The translations under genes were made by a program, and so were the position numbers. The notes under the pieces were generated by a model. That model saw only the letters and a program-made list of their open reading frames with translations. It ran no database searches and had not been told where the DNA came from. A stretch of 6,432 nucleotides of DNA, taken from Treponema sp. (lineage in GTDB: Bacteria > Spirochaetota > Spirochaetia > Treponematales > Breznakiellaceae). Positions 1-6,348 of this stretch are shown in pieces. The DNA lies in the NCBI GenBank assembly GCA_009776715.1, contig WRNF01000008.1, positions 160 through 6,591 on the forward strand, in the 5' to 3' direction. Every line of letters starts with the position of its first letter. The stretch's first letter is position 1.

Positions 1-957
1 GCAAAGAATATTGCCTTACCGCTAAAATCTTCAATGCTGACGGAACCTTATGCTGTCGCTTCTCGCAATGTGGAAAAGGCCAGGGAATATGCCGCAGCGC
101 ATGGGTTTAGTAAATGGTATGGATCGTATGAGGAATTGTTAGAGGATGATTCGGTGGATTTTGTTTTTATTCCCCTGCCCAATCATCTGCATAAAATGTA
201 TATACAAAAAGCGGCAGATGCGGGAAAACCGGTAATCTGCGAAAAACCGATATGCCTGACTGCGGAAGAAACTGTTCAAGCCGCTGCATATTGCAAACAG
301 AGGAATGTGCCGCTAATGGAAGCTTTTATGTACCGCTTCCATCCGCAGTGGGTTAAGGCAAAAGAAATTGCAAACAGCGGTGAAATTGGAGAAATTTATT
401 CCATACACTGCCATTTTTCTTTTACCTTGAATGACAGCGGCAATTACCGTAACTTTGCTGAATTTGGCGGCGGAGCGTTATATGACATTGGGTGTTATGC
501 CGTTTCCAGCGCCCGTTTCCTTTTTGATGCCGAGCCTAAGCGTGTAAGCTGCAGCTTTGCACAAGACCCTGAATTCAAGGCCGATATTTTTGCTTCGGGT
601 TTAATGGATTTTAGCGGAGGAAAGGCAGCTACTTTTTCTGTCGGCATAAAAATGTTTTCTTTGCAGCAATTGTGCGCAGTTGGAACCGGCGGTTCTTTGG
701 TTATGGAACTTCCGTTTAATCCGCTCCCCGGTGTCCCGGCCAGCCTTATTGTGAACAATAATAGCGGACAGCGAATAATTGAAATAACCCCCGCAGATCA
801 ATATCTGCTGGAATTTGAGGCTTTTGCCGAAACGTTAAAAAACAAAACCGCAGTTCCCTTGCCGCCGGAAGAATCTGTTGCCAACATGGCAGTAATAGAC
901 GCGTTATTCAAAGCTGCCAGAAGCGGAAATTGGAAAGATGTTGAAAAACAGCATTAA
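1..957 (+). CDS. Gfo/Idh/MocA-family NAD(P)-dependent oxidoreductase, 5'-truncated by the window edge
   Basis: The frame is open from base 1. The first 11 codons (AKNIALPLKSS) before the internal ATG at 34 match the end of the N-terminal Rossmann glycine loop seen in this family, so the true start and the GxGxxG-type motif lie outside the window. Numbering from that ATG, the visible nucleotide-binding half has AVASRN near residue 7, PLPNHLHKMYIQKA at 47-60 and the family signature EKP at 70-72, whose lysine is usually catalytic. The C-terminal substrate domain shows MEAFMYRFHPQ at 95-105 and GGGALYDIGCYA at 145-156. The YRFHPQ and DIGCYA motifs resemble the dihydrodiol dehydrogenase / NADP-dependent D-xylose dehydrogenase subgroup, so a sugar or polyol substrate is likely but cannot be fixed. 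The protein would be cytosolic. It ends in TAA and converges on the restriction operon, to which it has no evident functional link. Family assignment is firm; substrate is unknown. Confidence 0.93.
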   Translation, partial: AKNIALPLKSSMLTEPYAVASRNVEKAREYAAAHGFSKWYGSYEELLEDDSVDFVFIPLPNHLHKMYIQKAADAGKPVICEKPICLTAEETVQAAAYCKQRNVPLMEAFMYRFHPQWVKAKEIANSGEIGEIYSIHCHFSFTLNDSGNYRNFAEFGGGALYDIGCYAVSSARFLFDAEPKRVSCSFAQDPEFKADIFASGLMDFSGGKAATFSVGIKMFSLQQLCAVGTGGSLVMELPFNPLPGVPASLIVNNNSGQRIIEITPADQYLLEFEAFAETLKNKTAVPLPPEESVANMAVIDALFKAARSGNWKDVEKQH

Positions 958-1036
958 ATGTGTAATTATTTTGGGCTTTTTTATTGTAATTAGGGATTGT
1001 CATCATATTATACACTTAGGCATAAAAAATTCCTTT
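958..1036. other. Short convergent intergenic gap
   Basis: These 79 AT-rich bases separate the stop of the oxidoreductase (+ strand) from the stop of res (- strand). I found no GC-rich hairpin followed by a T run in either direction, so no rho-independent terminator can be claimed, although one might be expected between convergent genes. Confidence 0.7.
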
Positions 1037-3682
1037 TTAAATCTTAATAATCTTGGCCTTTATCTGTTGTTCCATTGTTTTACCGTCTTTCTCTTTTTCA
1101 ACAATAAGAAACAATCCTTTATTACCGGATTGTTTTTCCCATATCTGACCGATTACTTCTTTTTCTTTTGTGTCATCGCCGGTTGCTATAAACCCTCCCT
1201 TGTATTCGATTACCAGAATGCGGTCATCATTTAATTTTGCCACAAAGTCCGGGTAGAAAAAATCCGTAGAAGTGGGGAGTTTGAAAGAAGCGGAATGTCT
1301 ATCAATGTTACGCAGCCACAAATTAACTTCATCTGATGCATCAATGGCTTGGGCGCATTGAGCTTCTTCATTGTTCATTGGACCAATTTGATTATTCCCT
1401 AAAAAATGTTTGGTGAATTTATATGATCCGGTATAGGGAATAATAATGTCATACATTCCTTTTTTGAATTCAAAACCTGTATCAAAATCGAGGGTTTTTC
1501 TGTATTCGTTTTGAAACAATGCAAAAGATTTATTGCGGGCTTTTTTCCTGGCTTCTACTATGATGGCCCCGAGTTTATTAAGAAGGGCAAACTTTGCTAT
1601 TACCAGATTATGAGGGGCAATTTTGCGGGTATTGATTAAGTAATCAACCACTTTTTGCAGCCAAGTTGCCATTTCCGGTTGGGGTATATCGTTTTGCTTT
1701 AGATTACGGTCTAGCCAATGAATAAGGTTGACTGGTTCCCATACATCTATATCGCTCAAATAGGGTAATAATTGGTCTTTTCCGGTAGTAGTAAATTGCA
1801 GTTTGTTTCCTTCAAGGTCGATGCTGAACCCCTGTCCGGGGATTTCTTCGATATTGAAGTCTGTTTTTTCAAGGCGTGTTTTAGCTTCATTGTTTATATT
1901 CCAATCGTAATATTCAAAAATTATATTTGGGTCTGCAAATTCCAACTGGCCATCCAGTTCTACCATGAGGCGGGGGACAATAAACTTATCGCTTTTATCC
2001 GAAGGGGATAATTCTTCTTTAATTTTTATGTAATTGTTATACCTTTGCATGAACGAGGCAGCTTCTTTTGTGGATTTTTTGCTTATTATGTCATATACAA
2101 CTTTTACATCTTCATCGGTAGTTTTTTGAGTGAAGAATAAAGTGCTGTTGCTGTCCAGTTCAACGGTAGCAGGCAAATCTTTCTTTTCAATTTTTGTTTC
2201 CAGTTTAAAAGCATTATAGGGTAAACTCCAACCAGGGTCTAAATCAGGCTGATTATTTTCTATAGAGGATCGTGCTTCATCACTGTCAAACCCTTTCTGG
2301 ATTAGTTTTTCTGTCAAAGCCTCTGCGGCTTCGCTAAATTGATTTGAAACGACATAAGCATACGCTTTGTTAAGAGAAGGAGTTTTTCGGGGTTTGGCAT
2401 AAGGCATACGCATTACCCTGCCTAACAACTGAGTAACGGTTGTATCGCTTTTTACATTCGCAAGTGAACATAGAATATAAGCGAAAGAACAATCCCATCC
2501 TTCTTTAAGTGCTTCGACCGTGATTATATAGCGTGTTGGTTCGTTAAGGCTAAAAACGTCTATATTGTCAAGTTCTTTTTGTTCGCCTGTGGCAATTTTT
2601 ATTTGTTCTTCCGGTATATTAGCTGTTTCCAATAGATATTTTTTCAATACCTCGACAGTTACCTCTTTATCCTTACTTTGAGCCTGAAACAGCAATATTG
2701 GACGGATATACTCTTTTTCGCCATCACAGTCATTTTCAAGGGCTGCCCTGCGGGTAATTGCATTATCTACAGCTTGTTCCCAATTTGTTAGAACTGCAAG
2801 GGCGATGGGAAGTTTAATCATTTCTTCGCCTTTGAGTTCACAAGCACGGACATTGTAAAGGGTATTATTATTTTCTTTCGGGGTTGCGGTAAATTCGATT
2901 ATAGCGGCGGGGTTTATGCGGCCTTGTGTGCCCTGTGCCAGTTCTGTTACAACCTTGTGAGCTTCGTCTATTATAAGAATTGGATTGTGGTAATGCAGAA
3001 GATTAGAAAATGAATACTTAGGGCGGCCTGCAATTTGCCTTCGGCAAATTGCTTGGGAGTTTTGTGCGGATGCACAAAACTCCAGTGTTTTTTCCTTTAT
3101 TTCCATACCCATATATTTAGCAGGGGGCATTTTTACAAAATGGCTTTCCATGTTTTCGTTGTCTTTATAAACATTATATTTATCGGTATTGGCTTTTACA
3201 AATGACTGAATTGTGGAAACAATTATGCAGGCGTTTTCTTCTATATCGGACGGGCGGATATTAAACTTTTCGTCCAAGTCGAAAATCTTTACTTTTCCTT
3301 CATATTGTTCATTTAATGTCATTCGATACGGGTGTCTAGAATTTTTTAAGGCCTCGGCTGTTTGTCTGCGTATTGTATCAGTAGGAACAAACCAGAGAAC
3401 GAGCGGATATTCTTTATCGCACCAGGTATGGGCAACTATTTTTATGGCATGAGCAGCTATGATTGTTTTCCCGCCGCCGGTGGGTACTTTGATACAAACA
3501 CGGGGAGTATTGGGTATGCTGTCCCATATCGTATAAGTATTATTTATATTTGCAAGCCGGGCGGCAATTTCGCTATCTGATATTATTTGCCTAAAAGCTT
3601 CCTCGTGTCCTACAATACGGCAATGTTCGAAAAAAGATTGTAATACATTCAATGTATTCTGCTGATATTTTTTTAGCTGCAT
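1037..3682 (-). CDS. res: Type III restriction-modification enzyme, restriction/helicase subunit (Res)
   Basis: This is the ATP-dependent restriction subunit of a type III system. It works with Mod, translocates or signals along DNA, and cleaves near unmethylated sites. Counting from the upstream ATG at 3691 (884 residues), the SF2 helicase core shows Walker A PTGGGKT at 70-76, the DEAH box at 242-245, FTATP at 267-271, EGWD at 397-400 and motif VI QLLGRVMRMP at 421-430. The C-terminal PD-(D/E)XK nuclease is visible as YPDF (D815) followed by EYK at 829-831. Length is normal for Res. I prefer the second ATG at 3682 (881 residues, MQLKKYQQ) because an AGGA lies 8 bases before it, while the ATG at 3691 has no well-placed site. 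All catalytic motifs are intact and I see no frameshift. One oddity is residues about 203-221, encoded by two adjacent perfect hairpins that look like an in-frame insertion between the Walker A and DEAH motifs. It is the last gene of the operon. Confidence 0.95.
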   Translation of the reverse strand: MQLKKYQQNTLNVLQSFFEHCRIVGHEEAFRQIISDSEIAARLANINNTYTIWDSIPNTPRVCIKVPTGGGKTIIAAHAIKIVAHTWCDKEYPLVLWFVPTDTIRRQTAEALKNSRHPYRMTLNEQYEGKVKIFDLDEKFNIRPSDIEENACIIVSTIQSFVKANTDKYNVYKDNENMESHFVKMPPAKYMGMEIKEKTLEFCASAQNSQAICRRQIAGRPKYSFSNLLHYHNPILIIDEAHKVVTELAQGTQGRINPAAIIEFTATPKENNNTLYNVRACELKGEEMIKLPIALAVLTNWEQAVDNAITRRAALENDCDGEKEYIRPILLFQAQSKDKEVTVEVLKKYLLETANIPEEQIKIATGEQKELDNIDVFSLNEPTRYIITVEALKEGWDCSFAYILCSLANVKSDTTVTQLLGRVMRMPYAKPRKTPSLNKAYAYVVSNQFSEAAEALTEKLIQKGFDSDEARSSIENNQPDLDPGWSLPYNAFKLETKIEKKDLPATVELDSNSTLFFTQKTTDEDVKVVYDIISKKSTKEAASFMQRYNNYIKIKEELSPSDKSDKFIVPRLMVELDGQLEFADPNIIFEYYDWNINNEAKTRLEKTDFNIEEIPGQGFSIDLEGNKLQFTTTGKDQLLPYLSDIDVWEPVNLIHWLDRNLKQNDIPQPEMATWLQKVVDYLINTRKIAPHNLVIAKFALLNKLGAIIVEARKKARNKSFALFQNEYRKTLDFDTGFEFKKGMYDIIIPYTGSYKFTKHFLGNNQIGPMNNEEAQCAQAIDASDEVNLWLRNIDRHSASFKLPTSTDFFYPDFVAKLNDDRILVIEYKGGFIATGDDTKEKEVIGQIWEKQSGNKGLFLIVEKEKDGKTMEQQIKAKIIKI
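3030..3052 (-). repeat. Perfect 10-bp hairpin inside res
   Basis: Arms GCAATTTGCC and GGCAAATTGC are perfect inverted copies around a 3-base loop. It encodes roughly AICRRQIA of Res. With the next hairpin and a 3-base spacer it makes a 54-base block, an exact multiple of three, so the reading frame is kept. Confidence 0.9.
3056..3083 (-). repeat. Perfect 12-bp hairpin inside res
   Basis: Arms GGAGTTTTGTGC and GCACAAAACTCC are perfect inverted copies around a 4-base loop (GGAT on the + strand). It encodes roughly EFCASAQNS of Res. The res transcript would form two consecutive stable stem-loops here. Confidence 0.9.
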
Positions 3683-3690
3683 ATTAACCA

Positions 3691-3694
3691 TCCT
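3691..3694 (-). promoter_or_regulatory. Ribosome binding site deciding the res start
   Basis: The AGGA on the - strand sits 8 bases upstream of the ATG at 3682-3680 and overlaps the earlier in-frame ATG at 3691-3689. Its position favours the downstream ATG as the start of res. Confidence 0.6.
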
Positions 3695-3711
3695 GTTTTC
3701 TTTATCCCTAT

Positions 3712-3792
3712 TTATTCCTTTTTCCTCTTTGCCGGAAGATTTTTTATGTTATCCGCAACCTGTTGTCGTGCCATTCTAATTGCCTTAAGTAA
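3712..3792 (-). pseudogene. Out-of-frame C-terminal remnant of the DUF1016 gene
   Basis: Directly after the 11-A tract, a frame different from the annotated DUF1016 frame stays open for 26 codons and stops with TAA at 3714-3712. The peptide includes KAIRMARQQVADN and ends in lysine-rich residues. From my knowledge of the family, DUF1016 proteins commonly end in a helix of the form KLxxAIxxAR, so this looks like the original C-terminus. Adding one A to the tract, or removing two, would join it to the upstream frame. About 55-60 residues normally present between the ELK motif and this helix would still be missing. The family comparison is from memory, not an alignment. Confidence 0.45.
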
Positions 3793-4592
3793 TTTTTTTT
3801 TTTAAAATCCTCCAGCTTTAATTCTATTGCAATCAGGCGATGTAAACTACGATGATAAAAAAGCAGATCAAGATAATAATCATCTTTGCCCACAGTAATA
3901 CGTTTTTGCCGTGATAAAAATGCAAAGTCTGATCCGAATTCAATAATAAAACGCTGCATTTCTGCCAAAATTGCATTTTCCAAATCTTTTTCGGAATAAG
4001 TGTCTTTTAGGCCAAGAAAATCCAAAAAATAGGGATCGCGGAAAACTAAATCGGGTGTCATTTTTCCTTCATTTTTTAACAGTGCAAGATCGTTTTTAAT
4101 GGTTTTTTCCGGTTTTTTGCTCAGTGCTGTACGTTCATAAAGCATGGAATCAATCCGCTCACGCAAAACGCGTACGCTCCAATGTTCTGCTTTGCACATT
4201 TCAATGTAGAAATCACGTTTGAGGGAATCTGTAATATACAGGGTTGTCTTAATATGTGACCAGCTCAATTGTCGCATCAGTGATGCGACAATTGGTTCGC
4301 TAGGAAAAATTACCGCAAATTTGATACAATGACGCAGGTGTTGCTCACTCCACCCCTTTCCATATTCATTTGTCAATTCTCTCCACAGTGTAGAGAGAAT
4401 CTGTTTTCCGTATTCAGCCCGTTCATCACCTAAAATATCTTTGTTGATGCGTTTGCCAACGCTCCAATATAAAAAGCTTAATTCGGCATTTATTCCAATG
4501 GCAACACGCTGGCGGCTTGTTTCTATAAGCTCTCGAATATCTGATAATAAAAGCGGAGGCGATAAAGAAATATCTTTCTTTGTTTTTCCCAT
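3744..4592 (-). CDS. DUF1016 (YhcG-like) PD-(D/E)XK nuclease-domain protein, C-terminus altered
   Basis: The protein has the two-part DUF1016 layout. Counting from an earlier in-frame ATG at 4607, the helical N-terminal domain covers about residues 20-180 (WSVGKRI, GWSEQHLRHC, RQLSWSH, RDFYIEMC, EHWSVRVLRERI). A C-terminal PD-(D/E)XK nuclease domain follows, with RQKRI at 233-237, the likely metal-binding D247 in YYLDLLFYH, and the E262-L-K264 pair. The putative catalytic residues are therefore present. I prefer the ATG at 4592 (282 residues), which has TAGGAG 5 bases upstream, over the ATG at 4607, whose AAAGG is only one base away. The TAGGAG contains the mod stop codon, so translation is probably coupled to mod. 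Soon after ELK the family pattern is lost at an 11-A tract, and the last 17 residues look unrelated; relatives usually run to about 330-380 residues. The gene may be a broken or short variant. DUF1016 genes often occur in type I and III restriction loci; their exact role is unsettled. Confidence 0.85.
   Translation of the reverse strand: MGKTKKDISLSPPLLLSDIRELIETSRQRVAIGINAELSFLYWSVGKRINKDILGDERAEYGKQILSTLWRELTNEYGKGWSEQHLRHCIKFAVIFPSEPIVASLMRQLSWSHIKTTLYITDSLKRDFYIEMCKAEHWSVRVLRERIDSMLYERTALSKKPEKTIKNDLALLKNEGKMTPDLVFRDPYFLDFLGLKDTYSEKDLENAILAEMQRFIIEFGSDFAFLSRQKRITVGKDDYYLDLLFYHRSLHRLIAIELKLEDFKKKNYLRQLEWHDNRLRIT
3793..3803 (-). repeat. 11-A homopolymer tract in the DUF1016 gene
   Basis: Eleven consecutive A on the coding strand follow GATTTT, encoding lysines just after the ELK motif. 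A tract this long is prone to polymerase slippage, and this is the place where the family-like reading frame is lost. It could be a phase-variation switch, a transcriptional slippage site, a mutation or a sequencing error. Confidence 0.9.
4266..4294 (-). repeat. 29-base palindrome inside the DUF1016 gene
   Basis: Fourteen-base arms CAATTGTCGCATCA and TGATGCGACAATTG are perfect inverted copies around one central base. It encodes residues 105-114 (PIVASLMRQL), leading into SWSH. That peptide is part of the conserved family core, so the palindrome probably arose within native sequence and not by insertion. Confidence 0.9.
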
Positions 4593-4597
4593 TCTAA

Positions 4598-4603
4598 CTC
4601 CTA
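4598..4603 (-). promoter_or_regulatory. Ribosome binding site of the DUF1016 gene, overlapping the mod stop
   Basis: TAGGAG on the - strand contains the mod stop codon TAG and lies 5 bases before the ATG at 4592-4590. This is ideal spacing, fixes the preferred start and implies coupled translation with mod. Confidence 0.7.
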
Positions 4604-6154
4604 CCATACCTTTATATCATAGGGGGTTTGTTTAAATATGATATTATTATTTTCAAGACTAACACAGGTCAACCGTGTTGCTTCACCATATATGACCATT
4701 TGGCTGTATTCAAGTTCTGCTTTGTTCTTTTTTGCTGCAACATCTATGTCATTCAAGATACAGTTTAGGGTTTTATGAGTTAAGACATTTCCGCCGTCAA
4801 TGCTTTTATCGCCCAAAATTCCATTGTATAAAAGCGCATAAGCTGTACCGTTATGTATACCAAGAAAAGCAGATTTCTTTTTAGGTTTTTTCATAGGGGT
4901 TTTAGTTTCTGTAAAGTAAATATGAGCGGCCAGGTTTTCAAAAGTAATGGTGCTTTTGATACGTTTTTCATTGTCAAAAACCGCTTCGCCTAATGCGAAA
5001 AAGCGGAAGCCGCCGCCGCCTTTCCAGTCTTCGGCTTTTGAAATACCGCCCTGTTCACCGTCAATTACTTTTTTAAGTCTGACGGCACAATGGGTTTTGG
5101 CATGGCCGCCCATTTCAATACCGATGTAATGCCGCCCCATTTTGTGGGCAACAGCGGCAGTTGTGCCGGAGCCGAGGAAAGAGTCAAGGACAAGATCGCC
5201 GGGGTTGGTGGCAAGAGAGAGTATGCGTTGGATGAGGCGTTCTGGTTTAGGGGTAGAAAAAATATTTTCACTATTAAAAAATTTAACTTCATGCCTTGCT
5301 TCTTGATTATGTCCAACATCTTGTTGTAGCCATAAAGTAACTGGGGTCATACCTTCTTTTACATCACTTAAAAATCTTTTAAGTCTTGGTACATTGCCAC
5401 CATTTTCACCAAACCAAATTCTATTATCTGCAACAAGTTCTGCAAAATTTTCTTTTGATGTTCTCCAGCATCTGCCTGCTACAGGTTTTATCACTGTTCC
5501 ATTTGGTGTGATTATAGAGTAATCATAAGCGGCATTATATGTTTTCACGGTTAAATCACTTGATGACCATACTCCACGAGGATCATTATCAATATTTCTA
5601 TATCTTGCATCCATATCTCTTGTTCGAGGCAATAAATTCGGTCGCCATAATTCTTTGTTTCTTGCATAAACCATTATAAAATCATGGCTATCTGATAACC
5701 ACTTTGCATCATTTTGTGGAGAAAATTTTTTTTGCCATATTACAGTATTTATAAAATTATTTCGTCCAAAAATCTCATCACATATAATTTTCAAATAATG
5801 ACCTTCATCATCATCTATACTTATCCAAATGCTGCCTTGTTCAGTCAAAAATTGTTTCAATAACTCAATCCGAGGATACATCATTGATAACCATACAGTG
5901 TGTTCCAAGTTATCGTCATAATGCTCAAAGGCAGAACCGGTATTATAAGGCGGGTCTATGTATATGCACTTTACCTGTCCGGCGTAGAAGGGCAAGAGGG
6001 CTTTAAGAGCTTCGAGGTTATCGCCCTGGACTATGAGGTTTCCGCTGTCAGGGTCGCCGTAGCTTAAGTTTTCATCTTCTACCAAAAGACGGTATTCGAC
6101 GTTGGAGGCAGCCTTTAAGTCTTCTTCCCTGGTCAGCCAGTTTAGGGTAGGCAT
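4601..6154 (-). CDS. mod: Type III restriction-modification enzyme, adenine-specific DNA methyltransferase subunit (Mod)
   Basis: Mod transfers a methyl group from S-adenosylmethionine to N6 of adenine in an asymmetric recognition site and supplies sequence specificity to the Mod-Res complex. The catalytic motif IV DPPY (67-70, in YIDPPYNTGSAF) comes before the SAM-binding motif I FLGSG (326-330, in DSFLGSGTTAA), which is the beta-class order of type III Mod proteins. KPERLIQRIL at 303-312 fits motif X. The target-recognition domain should lie between about residues 140 and 300. The C-terminus (VIYGEATRLTCVSL) is of the type seen in Mod proteins. At 517 residues it is shorter than many Mod subunits (about 600-700) but complete in motifs. 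GGAG at 6166-6163, 8 bases before the ATG, supports the start. It is the first gene of the operon; its stop overlaps the DUF1016 ribosome binding site. Base composition is mosaic: about 33% GC for 5281-5880 against 52-58% in blocks on each side. Confidence 0.95.
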   Translation of the reverse strand: MPTLNWLTREEDLKAASNVEYRLLVEDENLSYGDPDSGNLIVQGDNLEALKALLPFYAGQVKCIYIDPPYNTGSAFEHYDDNLEHTVWLSMMYPRIELLKQFLTEQGSIWISIDDDEGHYLKIICDEIFGRNNFINTVIWQKKFSPQNDAKWLSDSHDFIMVYARNKELWRPNLLPRTRDMDARYRNIDNDPRGVWSSSDLTVKTYNAAYDYSIITPNGTVIKPVAGRCWRTSKENFAELVADNRIWFGENGGNVPRLKRFLSDVKEGMTPVTLWLQQDVGHNQEARHEVKFFNSENIFSTPKPERLIQRILSLATNPGDLVLDSFLGSGTTAAVAHKMGRHYIGIEMGGHAKTHCAVRLKKVIDGEQGGISKAEDWKGGGGFRFFALGEAVFDNEKRIKSTITFENLAAHIYFTETKTPMKKPKKKSAFLGIHNGTAYALLYNGILGDKSIDGGNVLTHKTLNCILNDIDVAAKKNKAELEYSQMVIYGEATRLTCVSLENNNIIFKQTPYDIKVW

Positions 6155-6162
6155 TACTTATT

Positions 6163-6166
6163 CTCC
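6163..6166 (-). promoter_or_regulatory. Ribosome binding site of mod
   Basis: GGAG on the - strand stands 8 bases before the ATG at 6154, between the gene and the repeat element upstream. Confidence 0.65.
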
Positions 6167-6190
6167 AAATTTTTACCACGAACCATATGA

Positions 6191-6211
6191 GGGACCGGGG
6201 ATCGGGGACCG
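6191..6211 (+). repeat. Heptamer array, three copies of GGGAYCG
   Basis: Three contiguous 7-base units, GGGACCG, GGGATCG and GGGACCG, fill these 21 bases. Only three G-runs are present on this strand, one fewer than a simple intramolecular quadruplex needs. Confidence 0.85.
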
Positions 6212-6265
6212 TAATTCGGAATATCAGGGTGCTTCTCGGAAGTATCGCTATTTATCGAACCACAA

Positions 6266-6297
6266 CCCCTGTTCCCCGTTCCCTGCTCCCTGTTCCC
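6266..6297 (-). repeat. G-rich heptamer array, about 4.5 copies, possible G-quadruplex
   Basis: On the - strand the units GGGAACA, GGGAGCA, GGGAACG and GGGAACA are followed by GGGG. This gives five G-runs of three to four separated by 3-4 bases, which satisfies the usual G-quadruplex pattern. The G-rich strand is the non-template strand of mod, 112-143 bases before its start codon, so the structure could form in the mod leader RNA if transcription starts upstream of it. Confidence 0.8.
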
Positions 6298-6301
6298 TAT
6301 T

Positions 6302-6346
6302 TTTGTGTCATTTGTGGCAGTATTCTTATTCGTATCGTTCGTGGTA
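6302..6346 (-). repeat. Degenerate tandem array with 9-base period
   Basis: Five consecutive 9-mers on the + strand (TTTGTGTCA, TTTGTGGCA, GTATTCTTA, TTCGTATCG, TTCGTGGTA) share a loose TTYGTGKYA pattern, the third unit being the most diverged. The last unit forms part of the right 12-base inverted repeat, so the two structures appear to be related. Confidence 0.6.
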
Positions 6347-6348
6347 AA

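Larger units (their letters stand above)
6172..6348. repeat. Composite intergenic element bounded by 12-bp inverted repeats
   Basis: TTTACCACGAAC at 6172-6183 and its exact inverted copy GTTCGTGGTAAA at 6337-6348 bound about 177 bases with no supported gene. Inside, in order on the + strand, lie a GGGAYCG heptamer array, a 54-base unique stretch, an oppositely oriented heptamer array and a degenerate 9-base-period array. The overall near-symmetry suggests a small non-autonomous or palindromic intergenic repeat family. It forms most of the mod leader or promoter region. No transposase or clear target-site duplication is visible. Confidence 0.6.

Noticed and set aside
963..992. Paired TAATTA words with a T-rich loop after the oxidoreductase stop
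   Set aside because: The stem is only six A/T pairs with an 18-base loop and no following T run, so it is not a credible terminator.
4981..5006. Imperfect hairpin with CCGCTT and AAGCGG arms in mod
   Set aside because: The stem is interrupted, and the encoded peptide (FFALGEAV) is typical for the family, so codon composition explains it.
5065..5329. Overlapping open frames on both strands within mod
   Set aside because: They lack ribosome binding sites and recognisable domains, and they lie in other frames of a clearly coding methyltransferase gene.
5726..5733. Eight-A tract on the coding strand of mod as a phase-variation site
   Set aside because: It simply encodes QKK in an intact frame, is short for a switch and lies in very AT-rich sequence.
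6172..6348. CRISPR array
   Set aside because: The repeats are 7 and 9 bases long and contiguous, without spacers of regular length, so this is not a CRISPR array.
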